From the NCBI GenBank assembly GCA_012269805.1, contig JAAXJP010000681.1:659-14195 (forward strand): DNA of 13,537 nucleotides. Direction: 5' to 3'. The translations under genes were made by a program, and so were the position numbers. Position 1 is the first letter of the stretch, and each line of letters begins with the position of its first letter. The DNA comes from Rubrivirga sp. Lineage in GTDB: Bacteria; Bacteroidota; Rhodothermia; Rhodothermales; Rubricoccaceae. The notes beneath the pieces are model-generated. The model saw only the letters and a list, made by a program, of their open reading frames with translations, was not told the origin of the DNA and searched no databases. Shown here in pieces: positions 1-7,817 of this stretch.

Positions 1-2099
1 CCTTCCGCGAGGCCTACGGTGAGGAGGCCGGCGAAACGGCGGCGTTCCTCAAGTACCGCTCGTGGATCGGCGGCGACCGCGACGGCAACCCGAACGTGAC
101 GGCCGAGGTCACGGAGTGGACGCTCCGCGCGCACCGCGAGGACGCGCTCCGGCTCCACCGCCGCGCGCTCGAAGGGCTCCGCGTGGTCCTCTCGGTGAGC
201 GACCAGCAGGTCGACCTCGGCGACGCGCTCCGCCTGGCCATCGAGGCCGACCGCGAGGCGGCGCCGCTCCCGGAGCGCCGCTGGCGCCAGAACGCGCGCG
301 AGCCGGTCCGCCTCAAGCTCATGCAGATGGCGCACAAGCTGGACCGGCTCATCGAGACCCTCCCCAACGGCGACTCGGGGCGGGCGCGCCAGCCCGGCCC
401 GGCGCCCGACTACGACGCCGCCGCCTTCCGCTCCGACCTCGACCTCATCGCCGAGGCGCTCCGCACGGCCGGCCTCCCGCACCTCGCCGACGCCGGCCCG
501 CTCGCCGACGCCCGCGTCCGCGCGGCCACGTTCGGGTTCCACCTCGCCGCGCTCGACCTCCGCCAGCACTCCCGCCTCCACGAGGCCGCCGTCGCCGACC
601 TCCTCGCCCGCGCCGACGTCGAGGCCGACTACGCCGGCCTCGGGGAGGCGGAGCGGCTGGCGCTCCTCACGCGCGAGCTCAACAACCCGCGGCCGTTCAT
701 CCGCCTCGGCGGCGAGGTCTCCGAGGACACCGACCGCGTGCTCGCGCCGCTCCGCGTGGCGAAGGCCGCGCTCGAGGCCGAGCCCGAGTCGATCGGCAAC
801 TACATCATCTCCATGACCGACGCCGTGAGCGACGTGCTGGAGGTGCTGCTCCTGGCCAAGGAGGTCGGGCTGTGGCGGATGCAGGACGGGCGCGTCGAGA
901 GCCCGCTCGACGTGGCCCCGCTCCTCGAGACCATCGCAGACCTCGAGGCCGGGCCGGCGCTCCTGACGGCCCTCTTCGAGAACGAGGTCTACGCGAAGCA
1001 CCTGGAGGCCCGCGACGGGATGCAGGAGGTCATGCTCGGCTACTCCGACTCGAACAAAGACGGTGGCTACTGGCAGGCCAACTGGTCGCTCCACAAGGCG
1101 CAGGGCGCCATCGCTGAGACGTGCCGCCGGCACGGCGTCGAGCTCCGCTACTTCCACGGCCGCGGCGGGACCGTCGGCCGCGGGGGCGGGCGCGCGGGGC
1201 AGGCGATTCGCGCCATGCCGCCGGTCGCGCAGACCGGGCGGATCCGGTTCACCGAGCAGGGCGAGGTCATCTCGTTCCGCTATGCCCTCCCGGGCATCGC
1301 GCGGCGGCACCTCGAGCAGATCGTCCACGCCCAGCTCGGCGCCCTCGCGGACGCCGAGCACGCCCGCCTCGACGTCGAGGCGGGGACGGCCGCCGCGCCG
1401 TCCGACGACGCCCACGCGCTCATGGAGCGGCTCGCCGACCGCTCGATGGACGCCTACCGCGCCCTCATCGACGCCGACGACTTCTGGCCGTGGTACGCGA
1501 GCGCGACGCCCATCGCCCACATCGCCGGGCTCTCGATCGCCTCCCGGCCGATCTCGCGGAAGGGCGTCGGCGAGCTCGACTTCGACGGGCTGAGGGCGAT
1601 CCCGTGGGTCTTCTCGTGGACGCAGCCGCGGTTCACGGCGCCCGGCTGGTACGGCGTGGGCTCGGCCCTCGCGGAGGCCATCACCGGCGACGACCTCGCG
1701 CTGCTCCGCCAGCTTCAGGACGAGTGGCCCTTTTTCCAGGCCATCACCGGCAACGCGCTCCGCGAGATGGCCCGGGCCCGGCTCGTCGTCGGCCGCCGGT
1801 ACAGCCGGCTGGCGGAGGCCTCCGGCGCGAGCCGCGCGCCGTTCGAGGCCGTCGAGACCGAGTTCTCGCGCGCCGAGGCCGCGCTCCTCCGCGTCGTCCG
1901 CCGCGACGAGCTGCTCGACCCGGCGCGCGCCATCGCGGCCACCATCCGCTACCGGAACCCGGCGACCGACGTCCTGAACCTCGTCCAGCTCGACCTCATG
2001 CGCCGCTGGCGCGCCGGCGCCGAGGGCGACGACGCGCTCCGCCGCGCGCTCCTCCTGTCGGTCAACGCCATCGCCGCGGCGATGCAGTCGACCGGCTAG
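1..2099 (+). CDS. ppc: Phosphoenolpyruvate carboxylase, C-terminal part (5' end outside window)
   Basis: This is the last 698 codons of PEP carboxylase, which adds bicarbonate to phosphoenolpyruvate to make oxaloacetate and refill the TCA cycle. The reading frame is open from base 3. The family landmarks appear in order: SWIGGDRDGNPNVT at about 60-101, GYSDSNKDGG at about 1038-1067, the catalytic glycine loop FHGRGGTVGRGGG at about 1152-1190, TEQGEVISFRYALP shortly after it, the SRPISRKG segment at about 1542-1565, and a C-terminus ending in STG. Bacterial enzymes are usually 870-930 residues, so roughly 200 N-terminal residues are missing, including the catalytic histidine of the HPTE motif; this is truncation by the window edge, not decay. 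The stop TAG is at 2097-2099. Compared with the E. coli enzyme from memory, two of four aspartate-inhibitor residues look changed (see findings). Identity is near certain. Confidence 0.97.
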   Translation, partial: FREAYGEEAGETAAFLKYRSWIGGDRDGNPNVTAEVTEWTLRAHREDALRLHRRALEGLRVVLSVSDQQVDLGDALRLAIEADREAAPLPERRWRQNAREPVRLKLMQMAHKLDRLIETLPNGDSGRARQPGPAPDYDAAAFRSDLDLIAEALRTAGLPHLADAGPLADARVRAATFGFHLAALDLRQHSRLHEAAVADLLARADVEADYAGLGEAERLALLTRELNNPRPFIRLGGEVSEDTDRVLAPLRVAKAALEAEPESIGNYIISMTDAVSDVLEVLLLAKEVGLWRMQDGRVESPLDVAPLLETIADLEAGPALLTALFENEVYAKHLEARDGMQEVMLGYSDSNKDGGYWQANWSLHKAQGAIAETCRRHGVELRYFHGRGGTVGRGGGRAGQAIRAMPPVAQTGRIRFTEQGEVISFRYALPGIARRHLEQIVHAQLGALADAEHARLDVEAGTAAAPSDDAHALMERLADRSMDAYRALIDADDFWPWYASATPIAHIAGLSIASRPISRKGVGELDFDGLRAIPWVFSWTQPRFTAPGWYGVGSALAEAITGDDLALLRQLQDEWPFFQAITGNALREMARARLVVGRRYSRLAEASGASRAPFEAVETEFSRAEAALLRVVRRDELLDPARAIAATIRYRNPATDVLNLVQLDLMRRWRAGAEGDDALRRALLLSVNAIAAAMQSTG

Positions 2100-2111
2100 C
2101 CCGCCGGCTCC

Positions 2112-2135
2112 CTCCGCCTCGGCGTCGAGGCGGGG
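2112..2135. terminator. GC hairpin between convergent ppc and STAS-like gene
   Basis: CCGCCTCG (2114-2121) and CGAGGCGG (2126-2133) form a perfect 8-bp stem with a GCGT loop, extended by a wobble and one more pair to 2112-2135. It exactly fills the space between the ppc stop (2099) and the stop of the converging gene (2136-2138). Position suggests a bidirectional terminator. No T-tract follows on either strand, so it is not a textbook intrinsic terminator. Confidence 0.5.
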
Positions 2136-2531
2136 TCAGCCGCCGACGCCGGGAAGCGCGACGCCGAGCCAGTCGGCGGCCTCGGCGCGCGTGCGGACGA
2201 CCTGGTACGTCCGGTGGAGGTCGGCCGTCCGCCGCTCGAACAGGCGGACCAGCACGGCGATCGCGTCGCGCGTCGAAACGAACGCGACACGGTTCTCGCC
2301 GATCGCGTCGGCGTGCTCGTGGGCGACGTCGACGAGCCGGTCGAGCTCTTCCGGCGTGATGTCGATCTGGGCGGCGGCGGTCAGGTCCCAGACCTCATCG
2401 AAGCCGTTCTCCCACTGCGCGTCGCGGGCCATCACCCCGCACGCCTGCGCCAGGTCGGTACCGGTGAGGTCCCCCGTGCCGACGACGAGCCCGGTTCGGG
2501 CGTCGGGCAGGATCGTGACGTCGTACGGCAT
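2136..2531 (-). CDS. Small SpoIIAA/STAS-like protein of unknown role
   Basis: The 131-residue product is soluble, acidic and has no signal peptide or membrane segment. It reads like the SpoIIAA-like/STAS-like fold: an N-terminal strand pair (MPYDVTILPD and LVVGTGDLTG), a helix, then FDEVWDLTAAAQIDI in the central strand position, a helix with TPEELDRLV, the strand NRVAFVST and a final helix region ending ADWLGVALPG. Such proteins are often unannotated in their genomes; no partner or substrate can be read from the sequence. I chose the ATG at 2529-2531 because homologous folds begin just before the first strand; a frame-compatible ATG at 2589-2591 would add 20 residues of non-descript sequence. 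It lies 97 bp downstream of the Lrp gene on the same strand, so co-transcription is possible, but the spacer has its own dyad and a TACCTTGG element resembling the Bacteroidota -7 box. Fold call moderate; gene reality high. Confidence 0.75.
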   Translation of the reverse strand: MPYDVTILPDARTGLVVGTGDLTGTDLAQACGVMARDAQWENGFDEVWDLTAAAQIDITPEELDRLVDVAHEHADAIGENRVAFVSTRDAIAVLVRLFERRTADLHRTYQVVRTRAEAADWLGVALPGVGG

Positions 2532-2559
2532 TTGAAGGGGAGTCGAGCAGATGGGACGG

Positions 2560-2567
2560 CCAAGGTA
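2560..2567 (-). promoter_or_regulatory. Candidate -7 box for the STAS-like gene
   Basis: On the minus strand the bases read TACCTTGG, one mismatch from the Bacteroidota -7 consensus TAnnTTTG. It would place the transcript start about 20-25 bases before the ATG at 2531. No TTTG -33 element is visible at the usual 19-21 bp spacing; the dyad at 2585-2605 occupies that position instead, which could suit an activator-dependent promoter. Weak evidence. Confidence 0.2.
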
Positions 2568-2584
2568 GAGGAGCCCAATCGGGT

Positions 2585-2605
2585 CATGCATCTCCTTTGT
2601 GCATG
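2585..2605. promoter_or_regulatory. CATGCA-N9-TGCATG dyad, candidate operator
   Basis: Perfect 6-bp inverted arms at 2585-2590 and 2600-2605 are separated by 9 bp, in the only moderately AT-rich patch of the Lrp/STAS spacer. It lies upstream of the STAS-like gene. In RNA from the minus strand, an AAAGGAG sequence sits in the loop. A DNA-binding dimer site is the simplest reading; the divergent Lrp-type regulator next door is a possible binder. Confidence 0.35.
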
Positions 2606-2628
2606 GCGTTCCAACTCGAGGTCCGACG

Positions 2629-3072
2629 TCACGGGCGGCTCGTGGGCGCCACGGGCCGCCGCGCGATCGGCGTCGAGAGGATCATCTGCGTCACGGGCTC
2701 GCCGAGCGGGAGGAGCTTGTCGATGAGCATCTCGAGGGCCTCCATCGAGGCCACCGCTACGACCATGAGGAGCGACGAGCTGCCGGTCGTCCGGTAGCAG
2801 GTGAGGACCTCGTCGAGCTCTTGGACCTTCTCGAGGGTGCGGCCGTAGCGCGCGCGGTCGACTTGGAGGTGGAGCACGGCCTGGACGGGCCGCCCGAGGC
2901 GGGCGGGGGCGAGCGCGGCGTGGTAGCCCGTGATCACGCCGTCGCTCTCAAGGCGGGCCACGCGCTCGGAGACGGCCGGCGGCGAGAGGCCCACGCGGCG
3001 CCCGAGCTCGGCGAAGGTGAGCCGCGCGTCGCGCTGGAGCTCGTCGAGGATCCGATGGTCGATGGGGTCCAT
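2629..3072 (-). CDS. Lrp/AsnC family transcriptional regulator
   Basis: The 147-residue product is a full-length feast/famine regulator. It opens with [20 protein letters not shown], the standard start of the winged helix-turn-helix domain. The recognition region is [20 protein letters not shown] at about residues 28-47, followed by the strand pair ITGYHAAL. The remaining 90 residues are the RAM/AsnC ligand domain ([32 protein letters not shown], and a last strand ending in [10 protein letters not shown]). The family forms dimers to octamers, binds amino acids, and often acts on a neighbouring divergent gene. Here the neighbour, 132 bp away, is hutU, so it is a candidate regulator of histidine utilisation; this is inferred from position only, since known hut regulators are usually HutC or HutP. 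The start is ATG at 3070-3072, preceded by CCTCCGCC and no Shine-Dalgarno. Confidence 0.93.
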   Translation of the reverse strand: MDPIDHRILDELQRDARLTFAELGRRVGLSPPAVSERVARLESDGVITGYHAALAPARLGRPVQAVLHLQVDRARYGRTLEKVQELDEVLTCYRTTGSSSLLMVVAVASMEALEMLIDKLLPLGEPVTQMILSTPIARRPVAPTSRP

Positions 3073-3112
3073 GGCGGAGGGACGGGGCCGGAGGGGAAGG
3101 AGTCTCCGACGG

Positions 3113-3144
3113 ATCGACGGCGAATCGGGTCCAGAACCGTCGAT
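3113..3144. promoter_or_regulatory. 8-bp inverted repeat in the lrp/hutU divergent promoter region
   Basis: ATCGACGG (3113-3120) and CCGTCGAT (3137-3144) are perfect inverted copies with a 16-bp gap, 24 bp centre to centre, about two helical turns. They sit between the divergent Lrp-type regulator and hutU (spacer 3073-3204). This fits an operator read by a dimer or by adjacent dimers. The arms do not match the E. coli Lrp consensus. I see no convincing -33/-7 or -35/-10 pair in the spacer. Confidence 0.4.
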
Positions 3145-3204
3145 TGTCTCTGTCGGCCCGTCGGGCGCTCGCCCTACCCTGAGTGGGAATCCGCCACGAT
3201 CGCC

Positions 3205-4872
3205 ATGACCGAGTCCCTCGCCCCGACCGTCCGCGCGCCGCGTGGGAGCACGCTGAGCTGCCGCGGCTGGCACCAGGAGGCCGCGATGCGGATGCTCATG
3301 AACAACCTCGACCCCGAGGTCGCCGAGCAACCCGAGGGCCTCGTCGTCTACGGCGGCTCCGGGAAGGCCGCCCGCGACTGGGAGGCCTACCATCGGATCG
3401 TCGCCACGCTCCAGCGACTCGAGAACGACGAGACGCTGCTCGTCCAGTCCGGCAAGCCCGTCGGCGTGTTCCGGACGCACGACGAGGCGCCGCGCGTGCT
3501 GATCGCCAACTCGTGGGTCGTCCCGCGCTGGGCGACGTGGGAGAGGTTCCGCCAGCTCGAGGCCGAGGGCCTGACGATGTACGGCCAGATGACGGCCGGC
3601 TCGTGGATCTACATCGGCACGCAGGGGATCCTCCAGGGCACGTTCGAGACGTTCGCGGCCTGCGCCCGGCAGCACTTCGGCGGCGACCTGAGCGGCCGGC
3701 TCGTCGTGACGGCCGGCCTCGGCGGGATGGGCGGCGCCCAGCCGCTCGCCGCGACCATGAACGGCGCGGCCTTCCTCGGGGTCGACGTGGACGAGGCGCG
3801 GATCCGGCGGCGCGTGGAGCAGGGCTACTGCGACCGCGTCTCCCACGACCTCGATGAGGCGCTGGAGTGGGTCGAGGGCGCCAGAGCGCGGGGCGAGGCC
3901 TTGTCGGTCGGGCTCGTCGGCAACGCCGCCGAGGTGCTGCCCGAGTTGGTCCGCCGCGGTACCACGGTGGACGTGGTCACGGACCAGACGTCGGCCCACG
4001 ACCTCCGCGTCGGCTACATCCCGGCGGGCTACGACCTCGACCAGGCCGACCGCTTCCGCGGGGCCGAACCGCCGGCCTACGAGGACGCCGTGCTCGACAG
4101 CATGGAGGCCCACGTCGACGCGCTCCTCGCGCTCCAGCGGGCCGGCGCCGTCGCCTTCGACTACGGCAACAACCTCCGCGGGCAGGTCGCCGACCACCGC
4201 GGGCGCGCCGACGCGTTCGAGATCCCGGGCTTCGTGCCCGAGTACGTCCGGCCGCTATTCTGCAAGGGCTCCGGCCCGTTCCGCTGGGCCGCGCTCTCGG
4301 GCGACCCGGCAGACATCGCCGTCACGGACGACGCGATCCTGGACCTCTTCCCCGAGAAGGAGCACCTCCGTCGGTGGATCACGATGGCCCGCGAAAAGGT
4401 CCACTTCCAGGGCCTCCCGGCGCGGATCTGCTGGCTCGAGTACGGCGAGCGCGCCGAGGCCGGCGAGCGGTTCAACTGGCTCGTGGAGACCGGCAAGGTG
4501 AGCGCGCCGCTCGTCATCGGGCGCGACCACCTCGACACGGGCTCGGTCGCCTCGCCGAACCGCGAGACGGAGGGGATGAAGGACGGCTCCGACGCGATCG
4601 GCGACTGGCCGCTCCTCAACGCCCTGCTCAACACGGCGTGCGGGGCGTCGTGGGTGAGCCTCCACCACGGCGGCGGCGTCGGGATCGGGTACTCGATGCA
4701 CAGCGGGATGGTGTGCGTCGCCGACGGGACCGAGGCCGGCGGCCGGCGCCTCCAGCGCGTCCTCACGGCCGACCCGGGCACCGGCGTTATGCGCCACGCC
4801 GACGCGGGATACGGAACGGCCATCGAGACCGCCGCCGAGCGCGGTGTGGACCTGCCCTCGGTGCAGGGGTGA
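3205..4872 (+). CDS. hutU: Urocanate hydratase (urocanase)
   Basis: This 555-residue cytoplasmic enzyme carries out the second step of histidine breakdown, hydrating urocanate to 4-imidazolone-5-propionate with tightly bound NAD+ as an electrophile. The length equals the family norm (about 555-560). The nucleotide-binding segment [18 protein letters not shown] is intact, as are [19 protein letters not shown] and the family signature [10 protein letters not shown], whose cysteine is residue 409 (codon 4429-4431), matching Cys410 of the Pseudomonas enzyme. The start ATG at 3205 is chosen because it gives the normal family length; the frame is open far upstream, but that part overlaps the Lrp gene and lacks homology. 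There is no Shine-Dalgarno; the ATG follows GATCGCC. hutH follows after 64 bp, probably in the same transcript. Divergent from the Lrp-type regulator. Confidence 0.97.
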   Translation: MTESLAPTVRAPRGSTLSCRGWHQEAAMRMLMNNLDPEVAEQPEGLVVYGGSGKAARDWEAYHRIVATLQRLENDETLLVQSGKPVGVFRTHDEAPRVLIANSWVVPRWATWERFRQLEAEGLTMYGQMTAGSWIYIGTQGILQGTFETFAACARQHFGGDLSGRLVVTAGLGGMGGAQPLAATMNGAAFLGVDVDEARIRRRVEQGYCDRVSHDLDEALEWVEGARARGEALSVGLVGNAAEVLPELVRRGTTVDVVTDQTSAHDLRVGYIPAGYDLDQADRFRGAEPPAYEDAVLDSMEAHVDALLALQRAGAVAFDYGNNLRGQVADHRGRADAFEIPGFVPEYVRPLFCKGSGPFRWAALSGDPADIAVTDDAILDLFPEKEHLRRWITMAREKVHFQGLPARICWLEYGERAEAGERFNWLVETGKVSAPLVIGRDHLDTGSVASPNRETEGMKDGSDAIGDWPLLNALLNTACGASWVSLHHGGGVGIGYSMHSGMVCVADGTEAGGRRLQRVLTADPGTGVMRHADAGYGTAIETAAERGVDLPSVQG

Positions 4873-4885
4873 CGCCCGACCCCGC

Positions 4886-4905
4886 TCGCCTCGACGCCGA
4901 GGTGG
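4886..4905 (+). terminator. Small hairpin between hutU and hutH
   Basis: CCTCG (4889-4893) and CGAGG (4898-4902) with an ACGC loop form a 5-bp stem that extends through wobble pairs to about 4886-4905. It lies in the 64-bp hutU-hutH gap. Without a T-tract it is more likely an mRNA-processing or attenuation element than a full terminator, if it acts at all. Confidence 0.25.
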
Positions 4906-4936
4906 ACACGTCTTCTGACGACCGACGACCAATCTG

Positions 4937-6466
4937 ATGACCGACACGCTCCCCACCCTACGCCTCGACTCGCTCGACGCCGACCTCGACGCGTCGCTCG
5001 CCACCCTCGACGGCGACCTCCGTCAGCCGGACGGGCGCGTGGCGCGGAGCCGCGCGCTCGTCGAGGCCGCCCTCGCCGACGGTCAGCCGCACTACGGCCT
5101 CAACACGGGCTTCGGCGCGCTGAAGTCGGAGCGGATCGGGCGCGACGACACGGCGCAACTCCAGGTCAACCTGCTGCGGTCGCACGCGTGCGGCGTCGGG
5201 GCGCCGGTGCCGAAGGCGATCACCCGGCGGATGGTCGCGCTCAAGGCCCACGCGCTCGGGCTCGGCCACTCGGGCGCGTCGCCGGCCGTCGTGCGCGGGC
5301 TGCTGGATCTCTTGGAGCACGACCTGATCCCGGTCGTGCCGGAGCAGGGGAGCCTGGGCGCCTCGGGCGACCTCGCGCCCCTCTCGCACCTCGCGCTCCC
5401 CCTCCTCGGCGAGGGGAACGTCTGGGGGGAGGACGGTCCGGTCGAGGCGTCCCGCGCGCTCGCCGAGGCGGGCGTGGAGCCGGTCGCGCTCGGCGCCAAG
5501 GACGGGCTCGCGCTCATCAACGGGACGCAGTTCATGCTGGCCCACGCCGTCGAGGTCGTGACGCGCGCGCGCCGTCTCGCGACGACGGCCGACGTGGTCG
5601 CGGCCATGACGCTGGAGGCCCGGTTCGGCTCGGCGCGGCCGTTCGACGCGCGCGTCGCCGAGGTCCGGCGGCACCCCGGCCACGCCGACTCGGCCGCGGC
5701 CGTGCGGCGGCTCCTCGAGGGGTCCGAGATTTTGCCCAGCCACGCCGACTGCGACCGCGTCCAGGACCCGTACTCGATCCGCTGCGTGCCGCAGGTCCAC
5801 GGCGCCAGCCGAGACGCGCTCGCCTACGTCGCCGGCGTCGTCGAGCGCGAGTTGAACGCCGTCACCGACAACCCGCTCGTGTTCGACGTGGGGGGCCTTC
5901 CCGACGTCGTGTCCGCCGGCAACTTCCACGGGCAGCCGTTGGCTCTCGCGATGGACACGGCCGCCGTGGCGGTCGCGGAGTGGGCCTCGATCTCGGAGCG
6001 CCGGACGTACCTCCTGGTCGACGGCGGCGACGGCCTCCCGCCGTTCCTGGTCGAGCGGTCGGGCCTCCAGTCCGGGTTCATGATCCCGCAGTACGCGGCG
6101 GCGTCGCTCGTCAGCGAGAACAAGACGCTGGCGCACCCGGCGTCGGTGGATTCGATTCCCTCGTCTCGAGGCCAAGAAGACCACGTGTCGATGGGGGCGT
6201 GGGGCGCGCGGAAGGCGCTCCGGATCGTCGAGAACGCCGAGCGCGTGCTCGCCGTCGAGGCGCTGTGCGCGGCGCAGGCCCTCGACCTGAGACGCCCGCT
6301 CCAGGCCGGGCGCGGCGTCGAGGCGGCGCACGCCGCGATCCGCGCGGCCGTCCCGTTCCGCACCGACGACGCGCCGTTCGAGCCCGACCTCGAGGCCGCC
6401 GCCGGCCTCGTCCGCCTCGGGACCATCGCCGAGGCGGCCGAGGCGGAGGTAGGGCGGCTCCCGTGA
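4937..6466 (+). CDS. hutH: Histidine ammonia-lyase
   Basis: This 509-residue enzyme starts histidine catabolism by removing ammonia to give urocanate. The prosthetic group MIO forms autocatalytically from Ala-Ser-Gly; here GSLGASGDLAPLSHL places it at residues 142-144 (bases 5360-5368), the same numbering as the Pseudomonas enzyme. The catalytic tyrosine is Tyr53 in HYGLNTGFGAL. LINGTQFM, the VQDPYSIRCVPQVHG block and the C-terminal QEDHVSMG motif are all present. The residues just before the last motif read SSRG where many homologues have SSAN or TSAN. Length is normal (about 500-515). The ATG at 4937 overlaps an upstream TGA in another frame and has no Shine-Dalgarno. It probably shares a transcript with hutU. 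It converges on the minus-strand membrane protein with only 5 bp between stops. Confidence 0.98.
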   Translation: MTDTLPTLRLDSLDADLDASLATLDGDLRQPDGRVARSRALVEAALADGQPHYGLNTGFGALKSERIGRDDTAQLQVNLLRSHACGVGAPVPKAITRRMVALKAHALGLGHSGASPAVVRGLLDLLEHDLIPVVPEQGSLGASGDLAPLSHLALPLLGEGNVWGEDGPVEASRALAEAGVEPVALGAKDGLALINGTQFMLAHAVEVVTRARRLATTADVVAAMTLEARFGSARPFDARVAEVRRHPGHADSAAAVRRLLEGSEILPSHADCDRVQDPYSIRCVPQVHGASRDALAYVAGVVERELNAVTDNPLVFDVGGLPDVVSAGNFHGQPLALAMDTAAVAVAEWASISERRTYLLVDGGDGLPPFLVERSGLQSGFMIPQYAAASLVSENKTLAHPASVDSIPSSRGQEDHVSMGAWGARKALRIVENAERVLAVEALCAAQALDLRRPLQAGRGVEAAHAAIRAAVPFRTDDAPFEPDLEAAAGLVRLGTIAEAAEAEVGRLP

Positions 6467-6481
6467 CGCGGCTACTCCGCC
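6442..6481. terminator. Stem-loop spanning the hutH stop and the stop of the converging gene
   Basis: GGCGGAGGTAG (6442-6452) pairs with CTACTCCGCC (6472-6481) over 10 bp with a single bulged G. The 19-base loop contains the hutH TGA, and the right arm begins with the opposite gene's stop codon. With only 5 bp between the genes, this is the best candidate for a shared bidirectional terminator. No T-tract on either strand. Confidence 0.35.
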
Positions 6482-7071
6482 GCGGTCGACTCCGCCGAGG
6501 CGCCGAGGGCGTCGAGCGCGGCGTCGTACCGCTCGACCATCTCAGCCTCGAGGTACCGGAACGAGCCGATCATGCTGGCCAGGTTGCCCGCGTTGGCCGC
6601 GACGCCCTGCGCGCCGACGTCGAACAGGGCCTGGTAGATCACCCCGCCGGCCCCCTCGACCACGAGCCCGTACCGCTGCTGGGCGGCGTAGAGCTCGGAG
6701 AAGGTCAGGACCTCGTCGTAGTCCATCGCCGCGAGCGCGTCGGTGGCCGTCGCCGCGTCCCACGCCGTCGACCGCGCGGTCGCGGGATCGACAAACCCAC
6801 GTGTGAACAGGGCCGGCGTCGGCGGCGGCGCGCCCCGCTGCGCCCGGGACCCGAGCGAGTCGAGCACGGCCGAGTGGTACGCGAGCGCCTCGCGGAACGC
6901 CTCGCGGTTGTGCCGAGCCTCGTCGATCAGCCCGACGCGGGCGCGGGCGGCCCGGTCCTGCGCGTCGCGCTCGCTCCGCCAGTCGTTCGCCACGAGCGCG
7001 AGGAACACGCCGAGCACGACGAACGCGGCTTCGAGCAGGATGGCGGCGATGGGGACGCGGCGGTCGGACAT
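6472..7071 (-). CDS. N-terminally anchored membrane protein, DUF6090-like, unknown function
   Basis: The 199-residue protein has one membrane helix at about residues 7-28 (AAILLEAAFVVLGVFLALVA), then NDWRSERDAQ and a long, mostly helical soluble part. An acidic residue (Glu14) inside the helix followed by an N-[DE]-W motif is typical of a widespread Bacteroidota/Proteobacteria group of small proteins of unknown function, including those filed as DUF6090. By the positive-inside rule the short MSDRR end should be cytoplasmic and the bulk periplasmic. The ATG at 7069-7071 is preceded by CCCTCCGCC, almost the same leader as the Lrp gene. It lies divergently 47 bp from the lipoprotein gene and splits the hut locus in two. 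A link with histidine use is not visible. Family assignment is from pattern memory, so moderate. Confidence 0.75.
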   Translation of the reverse strand: MSDRRVPIAAILLEAAFVVLGVFLALVANDWRSERDAQDRAARARVGLIDEARHNREAFREALAYHSAVLDSLGSRAQRGAPPPTPALFTRGFVDPATARSTAWDAATATDALAAMDYDEVLTFSELYAAQQRYGLVVEGAGGVIYQALFDVGAQGVAANAGNLASMIGSFRYLEAEMVERYDAALDALGASAESTAAE

Positions 7072-7118
7072 GGCGGAGGGGGAAACGCACGAGTTTACCC
7101 CGCCCCACCGATCGGCTC

Positions 7119-7817
7119 ATGACTCGCCTCTTCGCGCTCGTGCTCGTCGTCGGCTGCGCGTCGCCGGCGTCTGATCCTCCGGGCGACGGCCCCGCGCGCC
7201 CGGCCGACTCCGACGCCCCGCCTCCCGGTGCCGCCCGTCTGGTGGGCACCGTGCGTTCGGTCGACCGACGCCCGATGGCGGCCGACGGCGACGCGCGCAT
7301 CGAGGTCGAGACCGACGGCGGCCGGCGGCAGACCGTCTACGTCGCCGCCCGCATGAACCTGTGCGAGGCGGCCGGCCTCGGGCTCATCACTGAGTTGGTG
7401 CCGGGCGACCGGATCCGCGTCGTGGGCGAGGCGGTCGAGGGCGGCGCCCGGCCGTGCGTCGACGCGGGGCATCTCCTCGCGCGGGCGGAGGCCGCGGGGA
7501 CGTACCGCGGAATCGTCGAGGTCGGCTTCGAAAGGTCCGCCTTCCGGCTCTGCGACGGGTCGGGCGAGACGTGGTGGCTCACGCCGAGCCCGGCCTTAGC
7601 CGACCGGATGGTCGGCCTCCAGGCGTCTCGCACGACGGGGGACGAGGGGCGCGGCCTCCGGGTGGTCTACGGCGCCACGCTCTCCGGCGACGTCCGCCGC
7701 GGCGAGGTGTTCGGCCACCTCGGGCCGTACGTCGCGGAGTTCTCCGCCCGCGAGGCCGTCGCGCTGGAGGTCCTCGCCGTCAACCCCGACACGACCGTCC
7801 CCTGCCCCGATCCGTGA
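7119..7817 (+). CDS. Lipoprotein translationally coupled to hutI
   Basis: The 232-residue product begins with a short lipoprotein signal, MTRLFALVLVVGC, with Cys13 as the lipidation site (lipobox VVGC), then a Pro/Asp-rich tether to about residue 38. The mature part looks like two beta-rich halves. The first (about 40-125) runs from LVGTVRSVD to HLLA with VPGDRIRVVGEAV and could be an OB-like barrel. The second (about 128-225) contains GTYRGIVEVGFERSAFRLC and ETWWLTPSPALADRM, a pattern I associate with uncharacterised periplasmic lipoproteins. Besides the lipid cysteine there are four others (in NLCEA, RPCVD, RLCDG and VPCPDP) that could form two disulfides. The stop TGA (7815-7817) overlaps the GTG start of hutI, so translation is probably coupled. 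I do not know its function; a role at the cell surface in histidine sensing or uptake is only a guess from context. Confidence 0.85.
   Translation: MTRLFALVLVVGCASPASDPPGDGPARPADSDAPPPGAARLVGTVRSVDRRPMAADGDARIEVETDGGRRQTVYVAARMNLCEAAGLGLITELVPGDRIRVVGEAVEGGARPCVDAGHLLARAEAAGTYRGIVEVGFERSAFRLCDGSGETWWLTPSPALADRMVGLQASRTTGDEGRGLRVVYGATLSGDVRRGEVFGHLGPYVAEFSAREAVALEVLAVNPDTTVPCPDP

Noticed and set aside
2432..2587. A 50-codon minus-strand frame starting at the ATG four bases after AAAGGAG
   Set aside because: It has decent Shine-Dalgarno-like spacing but overlaps the STAS-like gene in another frame, with no recognisable sequence; the gene set does not otherwise use such sites.
2629..4197. A 522-codon open frame on the minus strand, mostly antisense to hutU
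   Set aside because: Only the last 147 codons (Lrp) have family motifs; the rest is low-complexity Arg/Gly/Asp-rich translation opposite a conserved enzyme, caused by high GC.
4958..6331. Long minus-strand open frame antisense to hutH
   Set aside because: Arg/Val-rich translation without any motif, fully covered by a well-supported enzyme gene.
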